Below, one piece after another: positions 26,431-35,936 of a DNA stretch of 60,697 bases; the stretch's first letter is position 1; the number at the start of each line of letters is the position of its first letter. The notes below the pieces were generated by a model that was not told the origin of the DNA, made no database searches, and saw nothing but the letters and a program-made list of their open reading frames with translations. Origin of the DNA: Sulfopaludibacter sp035606355 (GTDB taxonomy: Bacteria; Acidobacteriota; Terriglobia; Bryobacterales; Bryobacteraceae); NCBI GenBank assembly GCA_035606355.1, contig DATNFO010000065.1, positions 1 through 60,697 of the forward strand, written 5' to 3'. The translations under genes were made by a program, and so were the position numbers.

Positions 26431-29400
26431 GAACTTGTAATAAGCGCCGATCTGCAGAACGCGAGGCCCGAAGTTCATGCCAGTCAGCTTGCCGAACGTG
26501 GTGTTGTTGATTGTGAAGTTCGTGGTCGAGCCGTAGTCGCCCGAATTCGGAGCGACATAGAACGTCGGGTGGTTGGCCCAGTTGAAGATGTCGAAGTGCA
26601 ACTCCAGGGAGTGGCGCTCCTTGAACGTGACCTTCTTCATCGCCGAGGCGTCCCACGACCACTGCCACGGTCCGGAGAACATGCGGCGGGCGAGATTGCC
26701 CACCTGTCCGGCGCCCGGGTTATAGAAGATCTGGCCGTTGAACGCCGGCGTGCCCGCGGGAGAAGCGCCGCGGCCGTCGCCGCCGAGGTTCGAACTGCTC
26801 AGAAGGTTGAGGATGGACGGCGAGATGAAGTACGGACCGTTGCCGGTCATGTACACGCTATTGGTCAGCTTGTTGAGGGTGGACCAATCCACGCCGTATA
26901 TCGAAGCGGTGTTGGTGCTCGTCGAACGGGCGCCGCGGTTCAGCGTTCCGTAACCGGAAAGGATCGAGAACGGCGAGCCGGAGTTGTAGCTCCAGATGCC
27001 GCTGATCGCCCATCCGCCGAGAATCGCGTTCTCGAACTTGTTGCCGCTCCAGTGCTTATTCTTGCCGTACGGCAGTTCATAGTAGTAGTTCGCCTTGAAG
27101 GAGTGCTTGATGTCATACGGCGAACGGGCGTACTCGAGGTCCGGATTATTGTTGTCCAGCAGCGGCTCGAAGTCGGTTTGGGCGTCGCCGCTGGTGTTCG
27201 AGAGATCCTTGCTGAACGTGTAGCCGAACTGGACTTGCAGTCCGTTGCGCGTGCGCTTGGTTGCTTCCACCTGCAGACCGTGATAGACGGACATGCCCTG
27301 GTTGACGATCAGATTCGCGCCCTGAACCTTCGGGTTCGTGTAGAACTGCACCGGGCCGTTCCACAGGTTGGTCATGTATGTGTCGGCGAGCGTGCCGATT
27401 TGTCCCTGCTTGATGTAGGTCTGAATCGTGCTGTTGCTCAGGTTGGCGTTCGCCAGAGTCGGGAAGACGGTCAGCACCTGACTGCCGGCGACGTTGGCGT
27501 TGTAATTGGGGTTGAACGTTCCGGTCGCGGCCTGAGCGAGGAATCCGTTATTCTGGGCGCGCAGGAAATCCGCCAGGAAGCCGTTGGCGTTGTAGTTGAC
27601 CTGGTTGAGGTCAATGCCGCGGAGTAAGCCGGTGCCGCGGTTACCGACGTAACGGACATTGAAGATGGTACCGCGCACTTCCCGCTGGATTCCGAGAGTC
27701 CACTGATGAACGTACGGCGTCGACAGGTTCGGATCGGGCATGCCGACAGCCGAAGTTGTGGTGATGGCGTAGTTATCGGCAAGGGTCCGGGGCACTTTGT
27801 AGGCCGGTGCCGGGACAACCGGATTGCTGGCTAGCAGCGCGGTCATGTTGCTAACGGTGTTCCCAAAGCTCAGGCCGTTGGCGGTGCCGACGCTGTTACG
27901 GATGGTGGCGATCATATTATCGTTCACATAGGCCAGCATGTAGCCGCCGCGAATGGACGTTTTGCCGGAATCCTTAAACGGATCCCAAGCGAATCCGATG
28001 TTCGGAGCGAAGTTGTTCTTATCGGCATGATAGAACGGCCGGCCCGAAGGACCGCCAATGAAGTTCAGAACGGCGTTGGGGTCGAGCAGCGTCTGGCGAA
28101 CGTCATTGTTCGACAGTACCGGAGCGACATAAAGGCCGTTCTTCTCATCGAGCGGCGTCCAGTATTCATAGCGGAGGCCTACGTTAAGGGTGAGATTCGG
28201 TTTCACCTTCCATTTGTCCTGGATGTAGCCGGCGTAGGTGCTCCAGCTAAAGTTGCGGATGTTGGTCGCGCCCGGAACGAAGCCGGAGGTGGCGCTGGTG
28301 ACGTTGAACGTCTGCGCGGCGGAACTGGTGTAGCCGGCCAGATCGGCAAGCAGCGCGTTCGCGGTGCTCAGCGAAGCGGATGTGGCGCCCGGCAGGTCCG
28401 TGTTGGTGAAACCGTTCGTGTTAGCAGTGCTGATGCCGAGCGTGTACGTGGGAAGTATTCCGCCGTCGTTGAACGGAGAAACCGTCATGTGCATCGCCTG
28501 GAACCCGAAGGAGAGTTCGTGGCGGCCCTTGAGCCAGGTGGCATTGTCCTGAATGTGATAGTTCTTCGGGTTGCGGCCCTGGTTCAGGAACGTGTTGACC
28601 GGATTACTGAAGAGCAGCCCGGCAACGATTGACGTCGGGTACTGGTTGGTGTCCACAAAGTTTGCGGTATCCATCGCGAAGCCGAAGCGGACTTCATTGG
28701 TCAGCGTCGGGGACGTGGTCCACCGCCATGCCAGCGACATCAGATGATTGGTGATGGTGTTGGTGACCGGCGGAACGGTGGTGAAGAAGGAGCCGGCATC
28801 GGGACGGTCGGTCGGGTTATTGATGTAGTTGTAGGTGCCGGTGATGCTGTGCTTGGCGCTGATGTAGTAGTCGCCGCGGAACACGAACTGGTCGCGGAAC
28901 TCGTTGTTACGCGCGTTGAACCGGTAGCCCGCCGTGTTTAGACCGTCGCCCGTGTCGGTGGAGTTCGCTGCGGGGAGTTGCGCGATCATCGCCTTCACGG
29001 TGGGGTCGGCAACGAAGTTGCGAATGCTGGCGAGATTTACCTGTCGCGTGGCGCCGGTGGAGTCCTTATAGGTGAACACACCGGTGCGCGCCGAATCCGT
29101 CAGCACCGTGTCCAGCACGCTGGTCTGGCGCTTGTTGCGGTAGAGCTCGTAGTTGGTGTAGAAGAACAGCTTGTCCTTGACGATGTGGCCGCCGAGAGCC
29201 GCTCCCGGCTGGTTGAGATCCAGGAACGTGCGCGGTAACCCGCCCTTGTTGTTGAACCAGCTGTTCGCTCCCAGATCGCTGTTGCGGTTATACCAATAGA
29301 CGGCGCCGTGATAGGTGTTCGAACCGGATTTGGTCGAGAGCGTCACCTGCGACGCTCCGCCGCCGATTCCCGCGCCTTCGTTCGAGGTCGAGACAGTGAT

Positions 29401-30039
29401 TTCGGCGATCTGGTCGATCGTCGTGCGCATCGGCGCGTAGTCCAATGCATTGGTGCGGATAAAATTATCCTGGATGTTGATGCCGTCCAGCGTGACGTTC
29501 GTGAAGGAGCTGCGCAGGCCGTTGACGCTCGTGGTATCGCTGGTGGGCGCGACCCCCGTCTGAGTCTGAATGAGGCTGCTGACCTGACGCCCGAGGACGG
29601 GCAGGTTTTGCACCTGGGTCGCGGTAATCGTGGTGCTTACCTCCGCGTTGCTGAGCTGCACGTTTTGGACGTCAGCCGTTACGTCCATTGTTGTCGCGGT
29701 GGATTGCACTTCCAGCTTGATACTTCCCATGCCGGTTTCCTGCAGTGGGGAAACTTTGACGCCGCGAACGGCGAGCTTCGCAAATCCCTGCGCCTGAATG
29801 ACGACGTCGTAAGTGTCCGGGCGAACAGCCACAAAGCTGAAATTGCCGGCTTCATTCGTTACCCCTGAGAGCACTGGATCGTTGCCGCCCGGCACGAAAA
29901 CGCCGACGGTTGCGCCGGGGACGGCGGCTGCCGTTTGATCGACCACAGTTCCGGATAAGCGGCCGGAGACTTGGGCGTTTCCAGCGGACGTGAATAGACA
30001 CACGACCGCCATCGAAATAAATAATGAGTAGCGGGTCAT
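26428..30039 (-). CDS. TonB-dependent receptor-like outer-membrane protein 4 (Oar-type)
   Basis: The start is set at the ATG at 30039 because GAAAGGA lies three bases upstream and it opens a clean signal peptide (MTRYSLFISMAVVCLFTSAGNAQ). The product has 1203 residues. The CarboxypepD_reg domain follows (SGTVVDQTAAAVPGATVGVF). The plug holds LPVLGRQVSSLIQTQTG, SVNGLRSSFTNVTLDGINIQ and EITVSTSNEGAGIGGGASQV. The barrel ends in QIGAYYKF. It belongs to a different subgroup from receptors 1-3: different plug sequence and a YYKF rather than xxNF end. It has its own promoter and a strong terminator. The ligand is unknown; the GMC oxidase operon lies directly upstream on the same strand. Confidence 0.9.
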   Translation of the reverse strand: MTRYSLFISMAVVCLFTSAGNAQVSGRLSGTVVDQTAAAVPGATVGVFVPGGNDPVLSGVTNEAGNFSFVAVRPDTYDVVIQAQGFAKLAVRGVKVSPLQETGMGSIKLEVQSTATTMDVTADVQNVQLSNAEVSTTITATQVQNLPVLGRQVSSLIQTQTGVAPTSDTTSVNGLRSSFTNVTLDGINIQDNFIRTNALDYAPMRTTIDQIAEITVSTSNEGAGIGGGASQVTLSTKSGSNTYHGAVYWYNRNSDLGANSWFNNKGGLPRTFLDLNQPGAALGGHIVKDKLFFYTNYELYRNKRQTSVLDTVLTDSARTGVFTYKDSTGATRQVNLASIRNFVADPTVKAMIAQLPAANSTDTGDGLNTAGYRFNARNNEFRDQFVFRGDYYISAKHSITGTYNYINNPTDRPDAGSFFTTVPPVTNTITNHLMSLAWRWTTSPTLTNEVRFGFAMDTANFVDTNQYPTSIVAGLLFSNPVNTFLNQGRNPKNYHIQDNATWLKGRHELSFGFQAMHMTVSPFNDGGILPTYTLGISTANTNGFTNTDLPGATSASLSTANALLADLAGYTSSAAQTFNVTSATSGFVPGATNIRNFSWSTYAGYIQDKWKVKPNLTLNVGLRYEYWTPLDEKNGLYVAPVLSNNDVRQTLLDPNAVLNFIGGPSGRPFYHADKNNFAPNIGFAWDPFKDSGKTSIRGGYMLAYVNDNMIATIRNSVGTANGLSFGNTVSNMTALLASNPVVPAPAYKVPRTLADNYAITTTSAVGMPDPNLSTPYVHQWTLGIQREVRGTIFNVRYVGNRGTGLLRGIDLNQVNYNANGFLADFLRAQNNGFLAQAATGTFNPNYNANVAGSQVLTVFPTLANANLSNSTIQTYIKQGQIGTLADTYMTNLWNGPVQFYTNPKVQGANLIVNQGMSVYHGLQVEATKRTRNGLQVQFGYTFSKDLSNTSGDAQTDFEPLLDNNNPDLEYARSPYDIKHSFKANYYYELPYGKNKHWSGNKFENAILGGWAISGIWSYNSGSPFSILSGYGTLNRGARSTSTNTASIYGVDWSTLNKLTNSVYMTGNGPYFISPSILNLLSSSNLGGDGRGASPAGTPAFNGQIFYNPGAGQVGNLARRMFSGPWQWSWDASAMKKVTFKERHSLELHFDIFNWANHPTFYVAPNSGDYGSTTNFTINNTTFGKLTGMNFGPRVLQIGAYYKF

Positions 30040-30160
30040 AATTCCTTTCTCGAAAAAGATGTCACCCGGACACACTGGCTGTGGCGGCTCCCGGCAATGC
30101 GAGAGCTCTTCCGCGTGCGACGACTGCGGGTGGACACTAACCTCTTAGCAGATTGCCTGT

Positions 30161-30189
30161 AGAATAGCGGGTTTCAGTGGAAAATTCAA
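30161..30189 (-). promoter_or_regulatory. Predicted promoter of receptor 4
   Basis: On the minus strand TTGAAT (30189-30184) and TATTCT (30166-30161) are exactly 17 bp apart. The resulting leader would be about 115 nt. Confidence 0.55.
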
Positions 30190-30214
30190 CACAATCGGAG
30201 TCGATTGTATGAAA

Positions 30215-30229
30215 GCGCCTCTAGGGCGC
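30215..30229 (-). terminator. Weak terminator-like stem after the GMC operon
   Basis: GCGCC-ctaga-GGCGC followed by TTTC on the minus strand lies six bases after the stop codon of the small subunit. The stem is short and the U-run poor. Confidence 0.3.
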
Positions 30230-30234
30230 GAGAT

Positions 30235-30861
30235 TTAACCGGCGAACGGGCTGCGCTTGATCGCGTAATCGATGGCTTCTTGCGGCACGCTAAAGTGCGC
30301 CATCGCCGAATTCCCCATGTACCCAAGCTCCTTGATGCCAATGGGACTCGTGTAATAGGCGTCGACGATCATCTTCCGCGCCCAGGTGAAGAAATCGATG
30401 CCGGGGCCTATACCGGGGTTCTGAGCCCGATTCTCGCGGAACGCGATCAGGTCCAGCATAGCCGTCTGCTGCTCCGGCGATGCGGTGAGAAATGTATGGC
30501 CGCTGTATCGATGAGCGGTGGCTTCGTCGAGCCACTGGATGCCGCCGGTGTAGATGCGCTTCATTTCGTCCGTGGCGGAGCAGAGGAAATCGATGAAGGC
30601 CGCGGCGTTCGCAGCCAGCGCGCCTTGGGACCGGTCGTCGGCAGGGATCACGAAATCACTGAGCTTTTGGAGCGTCGCGTATTCGTGCGGGTTGAGCGCC
30701 TTGGGCTGATACCGTCCGGCGGCCTTATCCTGAGCGACGGCCTCGTGCACATGCTGCGCGTCCTGCGCGGTGAGCACTCGCTCGCCGGCGGCGCCCATGC
30801 TGAGAGAGATGGCGATGTGGCGCAGCAGGTCGCGGCGGGAGTAATCGGTTTCGTTAGACAT
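30235..30861 (-). CDS. Gluconate 2-dehydrogenase subunit 3-like protein
   Basis: The start is the ATG at 30861 (MSNETDYSRRDLLRHIAISLSMGAAG), which gives a Tat-type signal SRRDLL and overlaps the end of the GMC gene by 8 bp (ATGTCTAA). The 208-residue product carries the subunit-3 block: LNPHEYATLQKLSDFVIPADD near the N-terminus, then helices with FIDFLCSATDEMKRIYTGGIQWLDE and FFTWARKMIVDAYYTSPIGIKELGYMG. In known three-subunit gluconate dehydrogenases this protein is the small partner of the flavoprotein and carries the Tat signal that exports both. The overlap with the GMC gene supports a two-subunit complex here. No cytochrome subunit is adjacent. Confidence 0.85.
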   Translation of the reverse strand: MSNETDYSRRDLLRHIAISLSMGAAGERVLTAQDAQHVHEAVAQDKAAGRYQPKALNPHEYATLQKLSDFVIPADDRSQGALAANAAAFIDFLCSATDEMKRIYTGGIQWLDEATAHRYSGHTFLTASPEQQTAMLDLIAFRENRAQNPGIGPGIDFFTWARKMIVDAYYTSPIGIKELGYMGNSAMAHFSVPQEAIDYAIKRSPFAG

Positions 30862-32554
30862 TGCCTTTTCGCATCTCCTCTGCAAGGTATTCGCTGGCGC
30901 GCCACGCAAACGCGACGATGCTCAGCGTCACATTCTTATCGGGCTGGCTGACGAACGGGGCGGCGTCGCACACGAACAGGTTCTTCACCTCGTGCGACTG
31001 GCAGTACTTGTTCAGCACGCTCGCCTTCGGGTCGTCGCCCATGCGCACGGTGCCGGCTTCATGAATGATGCTTCCGCCTTCGCTGATCCCCGCGGTTTTG
31101 GGGTCGGGCCGCCTGCCGTTCACACGGCCGCCCAGCGTTTCGATGATCGCCGCGAAGGTGTCGTGCATGTGGCGCACCTGGTTGATCTCGTTTTCGCTCC
31201 AGCCGAAATGGAAGCGGAGCACCGGGATGCCCCACGCGTCCACCTTCACCGGGTCGATGTCGCAATAACTGTTCTTGTTGGGGATCATCTCGCCGCGGCC
31301 GGAGAAGCTGATTCCGGAGCCGTACTGCTCGCGAATCTGGTCCTTGAGCTTCTTGCCGTAGCCCTGGTGCTGCGAGCAGGCGCCGTGGAACGAGCCGATC
31401 TGCGGCATGTGGAAACCGCCGCCGATTTCGACGTGGTAACCGCGGGGGAAATTCTTCTTCTTATCGTCGAGCAGCCACCACGGCACGTACACGTGCATGC
31501 CGTCGATGCCGTCGGAGTTGTGGCGCGGCACGTTGACCAGCGCGGGGGCGCTGCCGCTCAGCGAATAGCCCACCGTGTCGGTGAGGTTGCGGCCGACCTG
31601 GTCCGACCCGTTGGCGATGCCGTTTGGGAAGCGCGGCGACTTGGAATTCAGCAGAATTCGCGCCGATTCGCAGGCACTGGCGGCGACCACCACGGCCTTA
31701 CAGCGAATCTGCTTTTCGTTGCGCGTCGCCTTATCGACGTACGATACGGCGGTGACTTTCCCCGAACTGTCCGTGATCAGCTCGCGCGCCATCGCGCCGG
31801 TGACGATCGTGAGTTTGCCCGTCTTCATTGCCGGGAAGATCATCGCCTGGCTGGACGAGAAGGCCGATGCGGTGAGGCATCCGCGGCCGCATTGTCCGCA
31901 GTAGTGGCAGGCGGCGCGGCCGTTGATCGACTTGGTCAGCATCGCCATGCGGGACGGGATGCACGGAATCCCGAGCTTCTGGCACGACTTTTGAATCAGG
32001 ACTTCGTGTACGCGCGGCGAGACGGGCGGCAGGAAGTTGCCGTCGGGCGCGGTGCGCAGCCCTTCGTGCGTGCCGGTGACTCCGATGAAGCCTTCGGCCT
32101 TGTCGTACCACGGCGACATTTCGTCGTAGGTGACCGGCCACGGGTCGCTCAGGCCGTCGAAGGGTTTGAAATCGTAATCGGAGAAACGCAGAGAGATGCG
32201 GCCGTAGTGGTTGGTGCGTCCGCCGATCATGCGGGAGCGGAACCAGCGCCACTTTTCGCCTTCCGCCACCGTGTAGGGCTCGTCGGGAATGTCCCAAAAG
32301 CCGTTCGGCGCGGCGAAGAAACCCCACTGCTGGCGCCCGAAATAGAGGTCGGCATGCGGGCCCGCGCCGCGATGGTCCACCTGGTACGGCCAGACGTGCT
32401 CTTTGAAATCCTTGGCCGGGTTGAGCATGGGTCCCGCTTCGAGGAGCGCGACGGACATACCCTGGTCGGTGAGAACCTTGACGGCCGTGCCGCCACCGGC
32501 GCCGGAGCCGATGACCACGGCGTCGTAAACCTGCGGAGAACGATTGATTTGCAT
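30854..32554 (-). CDS. GMC-family FAD-dependent oxidoreductase (large subunit)
   Basis: The 566-residue protein starts with an FAD-binding Rossmann motif (VIGSGAGGGTAVKVL, residues 15-29) and the acidic VALLEAGPM strand. The substrate domain includes IGGRTNHYGRISLRFSDYDF and a Cys cluster ACHYCGQCGRGC near residues 215-226. The C-terminus has the GMC pair HEAGTVRMGDDP and NLFVCDAAPFVSQPDKNVTLSI. There is no signal peptide of its own, consistent with hitch-hiker export on the Tat-bearing subunit 3 encoded next. The reaction should be oxidation of a sugar or sugar acid with electrons passed to the respiratory chain; the substrate is unknown. The Cys cluster resembles that of membrane-linked gluconate or sorbosone-type dehydrogenases. 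Confidence 0.88.
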   Translation of the reverse strand: MQINRSPQVYDAVVIGSGAGGGTAVKVLTDQGMSVALLEAGPMLNPAKDFKEHVWPYQVDHRGAGPHADLYFGRQQWGFFAAPNGFWDIPDEPYTVAEGEKWRWFRSRMIGGRTNHYGRISLRFSDYDFKPFDGLSDPWPVTYDEMSPWYDKAEGFIGVTGTHEGLRTAPDGNFLPPVSPRVHEVLIQKSCQKLGIPCIPSRMAMLTKSINGRAACHYCGQCGRGCLTASAFSSSQAMIFPAMKTGKLTIVTGAMARELITDSSGKVTAVSYVDKATRNEKQIRCKAVVVAASACESARILLNSKSPRFPNGIANGSDQVGRNLTDTVGYSLSGSAPALVNVPRHNSDGIDGMHVYVPWWLLDDKKKNFPRGYHVEIGGGFHMPQIGSFHGACSQHQGYGKKLKDQIREQYGSGISFSGRGEMIPNKNSYCDIDPVKVDAWGIPVLRFHFGWSENEINQVRHMHDTFAAIIETLGGRVNGRRPDPKTAGISEGGSIIHEAGTVRMGDDPKASVLNKYCQSHEVKNLFVCDAAPFVSQPDKNVTLSIVAFAWRASEYLAEEMRKGNV

Positions 32555-32618
32555 CCCTGGATATCTAGTTTATGCCCGAATGCAGGCTACCGGGGATGTG
32601 CGGTCTGAAGACTGGTCG

Positions 32619-33533
32619 TTACCAACGCATCACGGCGACACCTACGGCCAAACTCGGAATCGCCTGAAGGAGGGCCATCCGCAGCGTGGTTCCGGCGAAG
32701 CGATGGCGCTTGAGGGGGAGCTTTGGCGCGAAATTTCCGATTGTTACAGCGGTGACTCCGAACGCTAACGCCGGCAGCGGATTCAGCCCCGCGGTCAAAA
32801 CGGCCAGCACTGCCAGATACGCCGCATCCTTCTCTAAGGTCACGCGCCATGCAGGTATGGGCAGCAACCGGTAGCGCGTCATCGCCGTACCGGCCGCATC
32901 GAGACCGTAAAGGCATTGGGCGTAGCTGCTGAGTGCCAGTGCGACCACCAGGGAGAGCATGCCCACAGCGTCGGGGTCCACGCGCGGCGTGGCGACGCGA
33001 TAGATGGTCCCTCCTACGGCGATGATCGCTGCCAGCCAGAAGTCCAGTGTCGCCGCAATTTGTCTCAGGTTGGCGCGGAACAGCGCGGGGAAGGGCAGCG
33101 GAAATCGCGGCGTCGCTCGCGGCTTGATGCGAATGGCCGGTGCGGCTATCGCGAGCAGGATGGCCAGAATTCCCAGGTCAGGACGGTGGGTCCGGAAGAG
33201 AATCAGGCCGAGGGTTGCAATCCAGACGGCCGGTGCGAGTGCGATGGCTTTGAGTCGCAGGATGGCGCGGTCTTTCGCGCTCAGCGGCCACAGGGTCAGC
33301 CGTGTTTGCGGTACTTTCGCGAGCGGGTCTCCGCCGATCGCGACCAGCACCAGCGCTGCGAGCAATGCGACTACCGGCTCGGCGGCTCTGGGTTCCAGGT
33401 GGTAGAGCACCGGACCGTAGATGAGGAGCGCGATAAAGAGGAAAAAGTTGTTGACTTTGGTGCGCGCGAAGGTCTGTAAGTCGCGACGCAGGCTGGTTCG
33501 AACTGCTCCGATGATCTCCTGCGTCGCGCTCAC
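32619..33533 (-). CDS. Multispanning membrane protein of unknown function
   Basis: The 304-residue protein has about seven hydrophobic segments (NFFLFIALLIYGPVLYHL, VVALLAALVLVAIG, AIALAPAVWIATLGLILF and others) and no soluble domain. Its layout resembles ABC-2-type permease proteins, but no ATPase gene is near. It starts six bases after the malic enzyme gene on the same strand, so the two are transcribed together. No function is assigned. Confidence 0.62.
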   Translation of the reverse strand: MSATQEIIGAVRTSLRRDLQTFARTKVNNFFLFIALLIYGPVLYHLEPRAAEPVVALLAALVLVAIGGDPLAKVPQTRLTLWPLSAKDRAILRLKAIALAPAVWIATLGLILFRTHRPDLGILAILLAIAAPAIRIKPRATPRFPLPFPALFRANLRQIAATLDFWLAAIIAVGGTIYRVATPRVDPDAVGMLSLVVALALSSYAQCLYGLDAAGTAMTRYRLLPIPAWRVTLEKDAAYLAVLAVLTAGLNPLPALAFGVTAVTIGNFAPKLPLKRHRFAGTTLRMALLQAIPSLAVGVAVMRW

Positions 33534-33539
33534 AAATGC

Positions 33540-35822
33540 TTAGACGTGCGTCAGAACAGAATAGGGCTTGCCGACTTCCTGAGCGTCGACCACCGCGATG
33601 GCGGCGACGTGAACGATATCGTTTACTTCGGAACCGCGCTGCAGCACGTGCACGGGTTTCGAAAGCCCCGTCAGCAGCGGTCCCACGAGCTCGGCGCCTC
33701 CGATGCGGTGCAGCAACTTGTAGGCGATATTGCCGGCTTCCAGGTTGGGGAAGATCAGGACGTTGGCGCCGCCCTTCAACGTGCTGAACGGATACGTTTC
33801 GTCGATAATCTGGGGCACGACCGCGGTATCGGCCTGCATTTCGCCATCGACCATCAGGCCCGGCGCGCGCTGCCGGATCAGATCGACTGCGCGGCGGACC
33901 TTATCCGCCAGCGGATGGCGGGTGCTGCCGAAGTTGGAGAAGCTGAGCATACCGACGCGCGGTTCCTGATTGAATCGCCGGGCCTTTTCCGCGCTCATGA
34001 TGGCGATCTCGGCGAGTTCTTCGCTGGTGGGCTCGATGTTCACGGTGGCATCGGCGAGGAAGTAGATGTCGCTCTTCGGTGTGATGATCACATACAGGCC
34101 GGCGACGATGTTGAGCTCCGGCCGTATGTCGATCACCTGGAGCGCGGGGCGAATGGTGTCGGGGTAGTGAGTCGTCAGACCGCCGACGAGCGCATCGGCA
34201 TCGCCAAGCCGCACCATGAGGCTGCCGAAGGTGACGGGGTTGGTGACCAGGTGCGCCGCTTCGGTGCGCGCGACGCCCTTGCGCTGCCGCAGGCTGTAGA
34301 ACTCTTCGGTATAGACGTCGAGTTTGGGCGAACGCTTGGGGTCCACGATCTGCACGCCGTTGAGGTGCAGGCGCAGTTCGGCGGCTTTGGCGCGAATAAC
34401 ATCTTCATTGCCGAGCAGGATCGGGGTGGCGATCTTCTCGTCCATGAGAATCTGGCAGGCGCGCAGGATTTTGCCTTCCTCGCCCTCGGTGAAAACGACG
34501 CGCTTGGGATCGTTCTGTGCCTTGTTGATCATGGCGCGCATCACGCCGTGCGCGGTTCCGAGACGGCGCTCGAGCTGCTCGCGGTATTGGGCAAGGTCCA
34601 CGGGTTGCTGCGCGACGCCCGTCCGCATGGCAGCTTCGGCGACGGCGGATGCTTCATAAATGAGCACACGCGGATCGAAGGGCTTCGGAATGATGTAGTC
34701 GCGGCCGAATTCGATGCGCTCCAGGTTGTAGGCGCGAAGAACGGAATCGGGAACATCTTCCTTGGCGAGCGCGGCCAGCGCGCGTGTGGCGGCAAGCTTC
34801 ATCTCGTCGTTGATGGTGGTGGCTCGAACGTCGAGCGCTCCGCGGAAGATGAACGGGAAGCCCAGGACGTTGTTCACCTGATTCGGAAAATCGCTGCGGC
34901 CAGTGGCGACGATGGCATCGGGGCGTGCGGCAAGTGCGACGTCGTAGGCAATTTCGGGGTCGGGATTGGCGAGCGCGAAGATGATCGGTGTCAGCGCCAT
35001 TCCCTTCACCATTTCGGGCGTGACCGCGCCGGCGCTGGAAAGTCCGAAGAACACATCGGCTCCGGCGAGAGCCTCGGTGAGCGTGCGGGCTTTGGTCTTC
35101 GACGCGTAGCGCGCCTTGTAGGAGTTCATGCCCTCCGTGCGGCCTTCGTAGATCACGCCCTTGGTGTCGCACATGACGATGTTTTCCAGGCGGACGCCGA
35201 GATTGACGTAGTGCGAGGCGCAGGAGATGGCGCTGGCGCCGGCTCCGTTGAAAACAACTTTCACGTCCTCGATCTTCTTGCCGGCAATTTCAAGCGCGTT
35301 CAGCAGACCGGCGCCGGAAATAATGGCGGTGCCGTGCTGGTCGTCATGGAAGACCGGGATTTTCATGGTCTTGCGCAGCTCTTCTTCGATGACGAAACAT
35401 TCGGGGGCTTTGATGTCCTCGAGGTTGATGCCGCCGAAGGTAGGCTCCAGAATCTGGCAGGTGCGGATGATTTCCTTCGGGTCCGCGGTGTTCAGCTCGA
35501 TATCGAAAACGTCAATATCGGCGAAGCGCTTGAAGAGGACGCCCTTGCCCTCCATCACCGGCTTTCCGGCGAGCGCGCCGATGTTGCCGAGTCCGAGGAC
35601 AGCAGTGCCGTTGGTGACCACTGCGACGAGGTTCCCCTTCGCGGTGTACTGATAGGCGAGGCTGGGGTCGCGCTCGATTTCGAGGCAGGGAACGGCGACG
35701 CCGGGAGTATAGGCTAAACTCAGGTCCCATTGCGTGCGGCAAGGCTTGGTCGGGGTGACGGCGATCTTGCCCGCCGGAGATGACGAGTGGTACTCCAGGG
35801 CATCTTCAGGACGGATCTTCAT
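33540..35822 (-). CDS. maeB: NADP-dependent malic enzyme with phosphotransacetylase-like domain
   Basis: The 760-residue, three-part MaeB is recognisable. Residues 1 to about 160 form the malic N-terminal domain (AYTPGVAVPCLEIERDP; GLGNIGALAGKPVMEGKGVLFK; FHDDQHGTAI). About 160-420 is the NAD(P)-binding domain (VVFNGAGASAISCASHYV; IFALANPDPEI). About 430-755 is a phosphate acetyl/butaryltransferase-type domain (VVFTEGEEGKILRACQIL; SFSNFGSTRHPLA; FPNLEAGNIAYKLLHRIGGA). The first parts oxidatively decarboxylate malate to pyruvate with NADP. In the E. coli enzyme the C-terminal domain is regulatory (acetyl-CoA responsive) and not an active transferase; this is assumed here. Confidence 0.93.
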   Translation of the reverse strand: MKIRPEDALEYHSSSPAGKIAVTPTKPCRTQWDLSLAYTPGVAVPCLEIERDPSLAYQYTAKGNLVAVVTNGTAVLGLGNIGALAGKPVMEGKGVLFKRFADIDVFDIELNTADPKEIIRTCQILEPTFGGINLEDIKAPECFVIEEELRKTMKIPVFHDDQHGTAIISGAGLLNALEIAGKKIEDVKVVFNGAGASAISCASHYVNLGVRLENIVMCDTKGVIYEGRTEGMNSYKARYASKTKARTLTEALAGADVFFGLSSAGAVTPEMVKGMALTPIIFALANPDPEIAYDVALAARPDAIVATGRSDFPNQVNNVLGFPFIFRGALDVRATTINDEMKLAATRALAALAKEDVPDSVLRAYNLERIEFGRDYIIPKPFDPRVLIYEASAVAEAAMRTGVAQQPVDLAQYREQLERRLGTAHGVMRAMINKAQNDPKRVVFTEGEEGKILRACQILMDEKIATPILLGNEDVIRAKAAELRLHLNGVQIVDPKRSPKLDVYTEEFYSLRQRKGVARTEAAHLVTNPVTFGSLMVRLGDADALVGGLTTHYPDTIRPALQVIDIRPELNIVAGLYVIITPKSDIYFLADATVNIEPTSEELAEIAIMSAEKARRFNQEPRVGMLSFSNFGSTRHPLADKVRRAVDLIRQRAPGLMVDGEMQADTAVVPQIIDETYPFSTLKGGANVLIFPNLEAGNIAYKLLHRIGGAELVGPLLTGLSKPVHVLQRGSEVNDIVHVAAIAVVDAQEVGKPYSVLTHV

Positions 35823-35859
35823 GTCTTAAATTATACTCCGGTGTCTGAAATGACAGGTA

Positions 35860-35936
35860 GGTACCGGCCTCCCGGCCGGTACCAGGCGATCGCAGATCGC
35901 CTTCGACCGGTCAGGAGACGGTCGGGAGACCGGTCG
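35860..35936. repeat. Compound GGTACC/GACCGGTC palindrome block, copy 2
   Basis: In order: GGTACC-type palindrome 35860-35883, stem GGCGATC-gca-GATCGCC 35885-35901, and two GACCGGTC octamers at 35905-35912 and 35929-35936. The last octamer is followed by one base and then the stop codon (CTA on this strand, 35937-35939) of the permease gene on the minus strand. The other side is near the start of the malic enzyme gene. Confidence 0.87.

Noticed and set aside
35860..35936. Attachment site of an integrated element
   Set aside because: No integrase, tRNA or direct flanking repeat is near, and the same block recurs elsewhere without any island.
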